Assembly (NCBI RefSeq): GCF_017893965.1
Contig: NZ_CP054142.1
Span: 2,418,001-2,482,000 of the forward strand
DNA: 64,000 nt
Direction: 5' to 3'
DNA from: Treponema parvum
Lineage (GTDB): Bacteria > Spirochaetota > Spirochaetia > Treponematales > Treponemataceae
Shown piece after piece: positions 40,621 to 46,724 of this stretch. The position numbers were made by a program, and so were the translations under genes. Numbering within the stretch: position 1 is the stretch's first letter; each line of letters begins with the position of its first letter. The notes under the pieces were generated by a model that had not been told where the DNA came from, made no database searches, and saw only the letters and a list, made by a program, of their open reading frames with translations.

Positions 40621-41479
40621 TGCTTTGGAAAATTTTATTTTGCCCTAAGGTTACTATATTTAAAGCGCCGAACCTGCATCGGGCTATGCACTCATTGCAT
40701 CTTATGCATTCCCTGTCGTTTACATTCAAGGTATCCATCTGACACCCGAGCGTGCAGGCATTGCAATGCGTGCATTTGGTATCGTCGCGTTTTATTCCGA
40801 AAACCGCAATCTTATTAAAAAACGAATAGGCAGCTCCAAGCGGACAAAAAAAACGGCAAAAAGGCCGGAACATAAAAACGCTCCATACGACAAACACAAT
40901 AGCCACGGACATCTTCCATGAAAAAAGCAGCCCCAGCGCGCTCCTTAGAGTTTCGTTCATTAGCATGAGAGGAAGACCTGCTCCCAAAGTTCCCGCAGGA
41001 CACAGGGATTTACAAAAAAACGGAGAACCCAGCCCGTCCCTCAGAAAAAAAATAAGCGGCAAAAGTATGCATAAAACGCCGAGCAATAAATATTTAAACA
41101 AAGCGATTTTCCTTGTTATTTTTACGGATCTTTGCGTCTTTCTTATTTTTTTAGACGGAATTTTATAAAGCAATTCCTGAATCAAGCCTGCGGGACATAA
41201 AAAACCACACACCATGCGGCCGATAAGAGTTCCTGTAAGCATAAGAAAGCCCGTCACAAAAAACGGAAATTTACCGTTTGCGATGATGTTTTGAATAGAT
41301 CCCAGAGGGCAAGAAGAAATCGCTCCCGGGCAAGAATAACAGTTCAATCCCGGAACACAGACATTTTTGATGACGGAACGGGATATTCCCCCTGAAAACC
41401 AATTTGTGACGTCCGCGTTGTAAACGAGCATGGCCGTAAACTGAATGAGCTTTCTTCGTATTTTATTCTGCCTAACCAA
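40613..41479 (-). CDS. NapH/MauN-like membrane polyferredoxin
   Basis: A 288-residue inner-membrane iron-sulfur protein with four or five helices. Cys-rich cytoplasmic motifs near the first loop (CVPGLNCYSCPGAISSCPLG), two CGFLCPAG- and FCPLGAA-type loops, and at the C terminus two 4Fe-4S motifs (CTHCNACTLGCQM and CIRCNECIARCRF). Relatives pass electrons from quinol or ferredoxin across the membrane. It is the last gene of the metal importer/TlpA operon; its start overlaps the end of the 48-residue CXXC protein by eight bases. The fold is secure, the partner inferred: probably the CXXC protein and TlpA. Confidence 0.88.
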   Translation of the reverse strand: MVRQNKIRRKLIQFTAMLVYNADVTNWFSGGISRSVIKNVCVPGLNCYSCPGAISSCPLGSIQNIIANGKFPFFVTGFLMLTGTLIGRMVCGFLCPAGLIQELLYKIPSKKIRKTQRSVKITRKIALFKYLLLGVLCILLPLIFFLRDGLGSPFFCKSLCPAGTLGAGLPLMLMNETLRSALGLLFSWKMSVAIVFVVWSVFMFRPFCRFFCPLGAAYSFFNKIAVFGIKRDDTKCTHCNACTLGCQMDTLNVNDRECIRCNECIARCRFGALNIVTLGQNKIFQSKK

Positions 41480-41618
41480 GACCTATGCACTCCATGCAGA
41501 CGAAAACCGCTTTTTGAAAAATAGCCGCATTTTCGCCGAGCAAAACGCCCGCAAAAATCAAAGCCAGAGAAGAAGCGATCAAAAAAACACGCAGAAATTT
41601 CGGCGGCTCACTTTTCAT
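41472..41618 (-). CDS. Small CXXC membrane protein (CD1871A family-like), 48 residues
   Basis: Read directly from the DNA: ATG at 41618, stop TAG at 41472-41474. The peptide begins MKSEPPKFLRVFLIASSLAL, continues with a membrane helix (IFAGVLLGENAA) and ends FVCMECIGLG, a CxxC at the extreme C terminus. That layout matches the small CD1871A family of CXXC proteins, which is typically found next to a 4Fe-4S membrane protein. The start lies 11 bases inside the tlpA end and the stop 8 bases inside the polyferredoxin gene, so all three are coupled. A role in passing electrons between Fe-S clusters and a thiol is inferred. Confidence 0.82.
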   Translation of the reverse strand: MKSEPPKFLRVFLIASSLALIFAGVLLGENAAIFQKAVFVCMECIGLG

Positions 41619-42114
41619 AAGCGCTTACGAACGAAGCAAGTTTTTCAGGCGTCATAGCGCCCACAAACACATCTTCGATTTTTCCGTCGGGAGAAATCAA
41701 AAAACTTGCCGGAATACCGAATACTCCGTATTTTTTCGCTATGGCGCCGGAAGCGTCAAGACCGCCGGTAAAAGTATAATTGTTTTTTTTCATAAAAGCG
41801 GATCGGGATTTTTCGCTGTCGGAAACGCAAACGGCAAGAAAAGCGAGTTTGGAATCCGTTTCTGATGCGAGCTTTTCCGCAAGTTTATTCATTTCAGGAA
41901 GTTCCGCTCTGCACGGAGGACACCATGTAGCCCAGAAGTGCAAAAGCAGCGCCTTTCCGCGGTAGGAGGCAAGGTTCACAGCCTTTCCGTCGGGAAGCGT
42001 CAATGAAAAATCAGGAGCTGGCGTTCCTTTTTTTACGGACTGAGCCGAAGCGGTTACGGCTAAAAAAACCATCGCAAAAATAACTGTAAAAAAATATTTA
42101 TTTTGTCTTTTCAT
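41608..42114 (-). CDS. TlpA-family thioredoxin, exported
   Basis: Periplasmic thiol-disulfide protein of 168 residues. A signal peptide (KYFFTVIFAMVFLAVTASAQ) is followed by the AlkC/TSA-like fold with FSLTLPDGKAVNLASYRGKA, the active site WATWCPPCRAE and a cis-Pro in FGIPASFLI. TlpA proteins reduce disulfides outside the cytoplasm and need an electron source in the membrane. No CcdA or DsbD gene is in the window; the polyferredoxin and CXXC protein directly downstream are the natural candidates. It lies 30 bases after the metal permease gene on the same strand. Confidence 0.92.
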   Translation of the reverse strand: MKRQNKYFFTVIFAMVFLAVTASAQSVKKGTPAPDFSLTLPDGKAVNLASYRGKALLLHFWATWCPPCRAELPEMNKLAEKLASETDSKLAFLAVCVSDSEKSRSAFMKKNNYTFTGGLDASGAIAKKYGVFGIPASFLISPDGKIEDVFVGAMTPEKLASFVSAYEK

Positions 42115-42144
42115 ACTATAAATTACAAAGTTCCTATTTAAAAA

Positions 42145-43011
42145 TCAAATTTTTTTAGCTGCTTTAAGTTTTTCTACAAGGCGGCAAATCAAAAACACAA
42201 GCAAATCCGTGATTACAATAGTGGCGCCGACCGGCGTTTCAAGCAGAATTGAAAACACTATCCCGAATACCGAGCATAAAACGGACACGAGAGCGGAAAA
42301 AATTATCACCGACTTAAAATTCTTGAACAAACGCATCGAAGACAGCGACGGAAAAACTATGAGCGCGGAAATAAGCAGCGAGCCTACAAGATTCATCGCA
42401 AGAACAATAACAACGGCAATTATTATCGCAATTATAAGATTATATACATTAGTTTTGATTCCTGTTGCGCGTGCAAAATTTTCATCAAAGGTGACGGAAA
42501 AAATCTTATGATAAAACAGCAAAAACACAGCGATTACCAGCATAGAAAGAACGACGCAAAGGTAAACATCAGTTTTTGTTAAAGTCAGTATCGACGTCGA
42601 ACCGAAAAGCGTAGTGCATACGTCTCCGGAAATATTTGCCGACGCAGAGAACATGTTGACCAAAAAATACCCCACCGCCAAAGCCGAAACTGAAAGCATG
42701 GCGACGGCCGCATCTCCCTTGATCTTCGCATTTCGCCCGGTGCTCAGCAAAATAATCGCGCATATCACCGTAGCAGGCAATATTAAAAACATATTGTTTG
42801 AAAGCTTCAATACCGTAGCGACGGAAAGCGCTCCGAACGCCACATGCGAAAGCCCGTCGCCTATGTATGAAAAGCGTTTTAAAACGAGCGTAACTCCCAA
42901 AAGCGAAGAACACAGAGCTATCAAAACGCCCGCGATCATCGCATATTGCACAAAGGGAAAAGTAAAATAAAGCTTTAATGTCTGTAATATATCCGCCATA
43001 AAATTCATCAT
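42145..43011 (-). CDS. Metal ABC transporter permease (ZnuB/MntB family)
   Basis: Inner-membrane permease for Zn, Mn or Fe, 288 residues with about eight helices (ABC-3 family). GVTLVLKRFSYIGDGLSHVA is the conserved N-terminal block with the Asp and His that contact the ATPase, and ATGIKTNVYNLIIAIIIAVV the later one. It overlaps the ATPase gene by four bases. No metal-binding lipoprotein (ZnuA/TroA) gene is next to it. Family secure; the metal cannot be read from the permease. Confidence 0.9.
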   Translation of the reverse strand: MMNFMADILQTLKLYFTFPFVQYAMIAGVLIALCSSLLGVTLVLKRFSYIGDGLSHVAFGALSVATVLKLSNNMFLILPATVICAIILLSTGRNAKIKGDAAVAMLSVSALAVGYFLVNMFSASANISGDVCTTLFGSTSILTLTKTDVYLCVVLSMLVIAVFLLFYHKIFSVTFDENFARATGIKTNVYNLIIAIIIAVVIVLAMNLVGSLLISALIVFPSLSSMRLFKNFKSVIIFSALVSVLCSVFGIVFSILLETPVGATIVITDLLVFLICRLVEKLKAAKKI

Positions 43012-43715
43012 AGCGACGCAAACATTTTGCCCGCGGCGCTTTTTAAATATTCCTCCGTTGTCCCGAAAAATACATAGTCGGCAATGTGCAATATATGATC
43101 GGCATATTTTACAGCCGCGGCGATGTCATGAGAAATCATGATTACGGTAATACCTTCGTCGTTCAAATCCTTTACGATCTCATACATTTCAAGGCTCGCC
43201 TTAGGATCAAGCCCCGTTACAGGCTCGTCAAGAAAAAGCACCTTCCCCGCAGCGCAAAGCGCCCTTGCCAGCAAAACCCTTTGCTGCTGACCGCCGGAAA
43301 GTTCACGGTAGCACGAATTTTCAAGCCCGCTTATGCCGAGCCGCTGCATGTTTTTTTGTGCAAGAAGTTTTTCATTTTTGTTGTAAAAAGGGCGGAAACG
43401 GCACCGGTTAAGACAGCCTGAAAGCACTATCTCCTTTACCGAAGCAGGAAAATCTCTTTGAACTACCGTCTGCTGAGGAATATAGCCGATTTCGCCCGCA
43501 CGAAAGCCTTCGTTGAATATGATTTCACCGCCGAGCGGCGGCATAAGATGCAAAAGAGTTTTTATCAAAGTCGTTTTGCCCGACCCGTTTTCGCCGACAA
43601 TGCAAAGATAATCACCCTGATGTATGGAAAAACTAATATTTTCCGCAACGACTTTTCTGTCGTATCCTAAAGTAAGATTTTTACATATCAGCTGACATTT
43701 CGAATTCTTAACCAT
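43008..43715 (-). CDS. Metal ABC transporter ATPase (ZnuC/MntB-partner family)
   Basis: Cytoplasmic ATPase of the metal importer, 235 residues. Walker A VGENGSGKTTLIKT, Q-loop IGYIPQQTVVQRDFPA (typical of the zinc/manganese group), signature ELSGGQQQRVLLARAL, Walker B VLFLDEPVTGLD and the switch His in MISHDIAA. It is the first gene of the five-gene leftward operon. The best promoter places the RNA start only about seven bases before the ATG at 43715, so the message may be nearly leaderless. There is a perfect palindrome just upstream of the start codon. Confidence 0.92.
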   Translation of the reverse strand: MVKNSKCQLICKNLTLGYDRKVVAENISFSIHQGDYLCIVGENGSGKTTLIKTLLHLMPPLGGEIIFNEGFRAGEIGYIPQQTVVQRDFPASVKEIVLSGCLNRCRFRPFYNKNEKLLAQKNMQRLGISGLENSCYRELSGGQQQRVLLARALCAAGKVLFLDEPVTGLDPKASLEMYEIVKDLNDEGITVIMISHDIAAAVKYADHILHIADYVFFGTTEEYLKSAAGKMFASL

Positions 43716-43717
43716 TT

Positions 43718-43756
43718 ATAATTTGCAAATTATATGCAAATTACGCGTATTGTCAA
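43718..43756 (-). promoter_or_regulatory. Promoter and 16-base palindromic operator of the metal-importer operon
   Basis: On the minus strand TTGACA (43756-43751), a 16-base spacer and TATAAT (43734-43729) give a full-consensus promoter. The perfect palindrome ATAATTTGCAAATTAT (43718-43733) covers the -10 box and reaches to within two bases of the start codon. A metalloregulator (Fur/Zur or DtxR/TroR type) bound there would block transcription. Confidence 0.7.
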
Positions 43757-43783
43757 TTATCCAAAGTACGTATTGTCAATTAT
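43746..43783. repeat. 15-base direct repeat upstream of the metal importer
   Basis: CGTATTGTCAATTAT occurs at 43746-43760 and 43769-43783 (23-base period). The first copy contains the -35 box of the promoter; the second carries another TTGACA on the minus strand without a matching -10. It may be a second regulator site or a duplicated promoter. Confidence 0.6.
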
Positions 43784-43838
43784 GCCAAATGTTTTTTAAG
43801 TTTAGGAGCAGCCCTTATCGGAAAACCGCCGTTTTGCG

Positions 43839-43869
43839 GTTCGCTCACGCTCAGCGTCCTCGCTGCGCT
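43839..43869. repeat. 31-base dispersed repeat, copy 1
   Basis: A GC-rich 31-base sequence (starts GTTCGCTCACGCTCAGCG, ends GCTGCGCT) identical to 53565-53595. It lies in the 375-base gap between the metal importer and nfnB, which otherwise holds the operator region, an unpaired GC-rich stretch and the hairpin at 43977. Confidence 0.85.
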
Positions 43870-43935
43870 GCGGTCGCCAAGCCGCGACACGGCGGGCTGG
43901 GCATGTTTGCAAGCCTCTGCTCATAAAGCAAAAAC

Positions 43936-44041
43936 CGGCCAAAAACGCTTATTAACTGTACGCAAAAGCGCACTAATTCAACAGTCTCCAAAATTGATAT
44001 TTTGTTCGACTGTTGAACTTAAATGAACGTTTTCGGCCGGC
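43936..44041. repeat. Hairpin element with long inverted ends, copy 2 of the 41-base hairpin
   Basis: The inner hairpin 43977-44017 (TTCAACAGTC/GACTGTTGAA, inner CAAAAT/ATTTTG) matches 37628-37668 in reverse. It is enclosed by an inverted repeat CCGGCCAAAAACG (43936-43948) and CGTTTTCGGCCGG (44028-44040). It could end nfnB transcription or be a small mobile palindrome. Confidence 0.75.
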
Positions 44042-44090
44042 CGCCGCCGTATAGTCTTATAAAAGCGCGTTTAACCGTTCAGAATATTTT

Positions 44091-45590
44091 TTAATTCTTT
44101 GCCAAATATTCGTTGATCGACGCTGCAGCCTTACGGCCTTCGCCCATCGCAAGTATAACGGTTGCCGCTCCAAGGACGATGTCTCCTCCGGCCCAAACCT
44201 TCGCATGAGAAGTAAGCTGGTTTTCATCTACAATGATATGGCCGTGCTCGTCGGCGTCAAGGCCGGGAGTGGTCTTTACCATAAGAGGATTGCTTCCGTT
44301 CCCCAACGCAACTATGAGAGCGTCGCAGGCGATTTCATGTTCGCTTCCGTTTATTTTTATGGGTCTTCTGCGTCCCGACGCGTCGGGCTCTCCAAGCTCA
44401 AATCTTATGAGCTTTACGGCCCTTATGTGGCCGCTCTCGTCGCCTATGACTTCAACCGGGCTTTCAAGAAATTTGAACTCAACGCCTTCTTCTTCCGCAT
44501 GAGCGACTTCTTCTTTACGCGCAGGAAGTTCTTCTCGTGTACGGCGGTACAATATGTAAACCTTTTCAGCTCCCAAGCGGTAAGCCATGCGGGCGGCGTC
44601 CATTGCAACGTTTCCGCCTCCTGACACGCACACAATCTTCGACTCGTAAGTCGGCGTATCGGACTTTTCCCTCATATAGGCCTTCATAAGATTGGCCCTT
44701 GTAAGATACTCGTTCGCGCTTATAACGCCTATAAGGTTTTCACCGGGAATTCCAAGGAATTTGGGAAGTCCCGCGCCCGTTCCCACAAAGGCGGCGTCAA
44801 AGCCCTTTTCATCCAAAAGCTGCCCGAGCGTATATGTTCGTCCCACAAGAAAATTCGTTTCAAAGTGAACGCCCATGTTTTTAAGGTTTTCAACTTCTTT
44901 TGCCACAATGGACTTAGGCAAACGGAATTCGGGAATACCGTAAACCATAACGCCGCCTTCCTTGTGAAAAGCTTCAAACACCGTAACGTCATGCCCTGCA
45001 CGGCGTGTGTCCGCAGCGACCGTAAGCCCCGCAGGCCCCGAACCGATGACAGCAACTTTTTTGCCCGTAGACTTCGCAACTGCAGGAGCCGTAGTAAGGT
45101 TGTTTTCGCGTTCAAAATCGGCTACAAAGCGTTCCAGACGCCCGATAGAAACAGCCTTGTCCGTGGACTTAAAAATCTTTCCGACCGTACATACGCCTTG
45201 GCACTGCGTTTCCTGAGGACAAACACGTCCGCATATGGCGGGAAGAAGATTTGTCGTCTTTATTATATCTACGGCTGCTTTAAATTCTCCCTTTGCAACT
45301 TCCGCAATAAACTGCGGTATAGGAATATTTACAGGGCACCCTGAAACGCACGGTTGGTTTTTACACTGAAGGCATCTTGCCGCTTCAACTACGGCCTGTT
45401 CCTTTGTGTAACCTAGCGCAACTTCCGACATCTGCCTTGCGCGGATTATAGGTTCTCTTGAAGGCATATCCTGTTGAGGTATCGCCATTCTGTCTTTAGG
45501 CGTCAATGCGCTTGCTTTAAGTTTTTCTTTTATTTTATCGTATTCTGTTTTTCCGATTTCAGTAAGTTTTTCTGCGGATATGTGTGACAT
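44091..45590 (-). CDS. NfnB/GltA-type FAD oxidoreductase, large subunit
   Basis: A 499-residue flavoprotein of the glutamate-synthase small-subunit family. The N-terminal part binds two 4Fe-4S clusters (CLQCKNQPCVSGCPVN and CGRVCPQETQCQGVC); the C-terminal part has two Rossmann folds, GSGPAGLTVAAD for FAD and SGGGNVAMDAARMA for NADPH. With the neighbouring FNR-like subunit it forms the NfnAB complex, which couples NADH, NADPH and ferredoxin by electron bifurcation. No large glutamate synthase gene is present, which supports Nfn over GOGAT. The gap to the small subunit is 79 bases and contains repeat hairpins. Confidence 0.9.
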   Translation of the reverse strand: MSHISAEKLTEIGKTEYDKIKEKLKASALTPKDRMAIPQQDMPSREPIIRARQMSEVALGYTKEQAVVEAARCLQCKNQPCVSGCPVNIPIPQFIAEVAKGEFKAAVDIIKTTNLLPAICGRVCPQETQCQGVCTVGKIFKSTDKAVSIGRLERFVADFERENNLTTAPAVAKSTGKKVAVIGSGPAGLTVAADTRRAGHDVTVFEAFHKEGGVMVYGIPEFRLPKSIVAKEVENLKNMGVHFETNFLVGRTYTLGQLLDEKGFDAAFVGTGAGLPKFLGIPGENLIGVISANEYLTRANLMKAYMREKSDTPTYESKIVCVSGGGNVAMDAARMAYRLGAEKVYILYRRTREELPARKEEVAHAEEEGVEFKFLESPVEVIGDESGHIRAVKLIRFELGEPDASGRRRPIKINGSEHEIACDALIVALGNGSNPLMVKTTPGLDADEHGHIIVDENQLTSHAKVWAGGDIVLGAATVILAMGEGRKAAASINEYLAKN

Positions 45591-45610
45591 ATAAAATCTC
45601 CCTTAAAATA

Positions 45611-45669
45611 CGGCATTGCAAAAACATCTATTCCCCAAAATGCCGCATTCGTGCGCTCATTACGCGCAG
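45611..45669. repeat. Short repeat-family hairpins between nfn genes
   Basis: CGGCATT (45611) pairs with AATGCCG (45639), and GTGCGCTCATTACGCGCA (45651-45668) forms a second stem. AATGCCGCATTCGTGCGCT (45639-45657) is close to GAATGCCGTTTTCGTGCGCT in the 37 kb array. Confidence 0.65.
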
Positions 45670-46530
45670 TTATTTTGATATTTCAAGCGCGTCTGCCTGC
45701 GCCTGAAGCTTACACTTATGAAAGGCTTCCGTTTCCTGACTTTTAAAAGCCTTCATCCGCATAATCATGTTGTCAAAGTCCACCTTATGACCGTCAAATT
45801 CGGGGCCGTCCACACATACGAATTTAGTTTCATCTCCTACGCTGACTCGGCATCCGCCGCACATTCCCGTACCGTCGATCATGATCGTATTTAAAGAAAC
45901 CGTCGTGGGAATCTTATACGGTTCCGTTGTCTTGCATGAAAACTTCATCATTATCGGCGGGCCTATGGCGATAACTTCTGCAGGAGGATTCGGCGATTTG
46001 CATATCTCTTCAAGCGGAACGGTAATAACACCCTTACGCCCTGCGCTTCCGTCATCGGTCATAATGATCACCGTGTCCGCGATAGCCTTCATTTCGTCTA
46101 CAAAGATAAGCAAATCCTTGTTGCGCGCTCCGATTATCATGATAACCTTGTTTCCTATGGCCTTGTGCGCCTGCACGATCGGATAACAAGGAGCCACCCC
46201 TATTCCGCCTCCCATGATAACTACGGGTTTGTCCTGTTTTTCAACTATGGAAGGATTACCCAACGGGCCTAGTACGGAACCTATCTCGTCTCCTACTTCA
46301 AGTTCCGCCAGTTTATAAGTCGTCGCGCCTACCACTTGGAACACAAGCACGATCCAGTCTTCCTGCGCGTTTGCGTCGGCAATAGTAAGCGGAATACGTT
46401 CGCCGAAGTCGATATCGATCTGCACTAAAACGAATTGACCCGCTTTTCTGTTCCTTGCGATGTTCGGCGCTTCCAGTTTTAAATAAAACACATCGGCAGA
46501 AAGCTGCCGCTTTTCAATGATTTTGAACAT
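45670..46530 (-). CDS. NfnA-type ferredoxin-NADP reductase subunit (SudA-like)
   Basis: The 286-residue FAD and 2Fe-2S subunit of the NfnAB transhydrogenase. The flavin domain has RKAGQFVLVQID and GERIPLTIAD; the nucleotide domain has VVIMGGGIGVAPCYPI; the C-terminal cluster ligands are in GTGMCGGCRVSVG and TKFVCVDGPEF. It lies upstream of nfnB on the same strand behind a clear promoter. In anaerobes the pair balances NADPH against NADH and reduced ferredoxin; the same pair has also been called sulfide dehydrogenase. Family is certain, direction of flux is not. Confidence 0.9.
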   Translation of the reverse strand: MFKIIEKRQLSADVFYLKLEAPNIARNRKAGQFVLVQIDIDFGERIPLTIADANAQEDWIVLVFQVVGATTYKLAELEVGDEIGSVLGPLGNPSIVEKQDKPVVIMGGGIGVAPCYPIVQAHKAIGNKVIMIIGARNKDLLIFVDEMKAIADTVIIMTDDGSAGRKGVITVPLEEICKSPNPPAEVIAIGPPIMMKFSCKTTEPYKIPTTVSLNTIMIDGTGMCGGCRVSVGDETKFVCVDGPEFDGHKVDFDNMIMRMKAFKSQETEAFHKCKLQAQADALEISK

Positions 46531-46565
46531 ATGTTTCCCTCTTATACAGTTTCAGTTTAATTTTA

Positions 46566-46594
46566 ATGATACTACAAAGATTTGCTGCGGTCAA
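46566..46594 (-). promoter_or_regulatory. Promoter of the nfnAB genes
   Basis: On the minus strand TTGACC (46594-46589), a 17-base spacer and TATCAT (46571-46566), 36 bases before the nfnA start. Confidence 0.7.
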
Positions 46595-46724
46595 TTTTAT
46601 TATGTATAAACATGAACGTATCTGTACGTATTTGATTGAATTCGTTGTTCAATGAAGCGGCGCGCGACATACACGGCGCACAAAGCCGGGGAAGCAGAGG
46701 ATTTTATACGCCCGCCCCGTAAGC

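Noticed and set aside
43839-43869. GC-rich repeats at 43.8 and 53.5 kb as a CRISPR array
   Set aside because: There are only two far-apart copies with no spacers and no cas genes.
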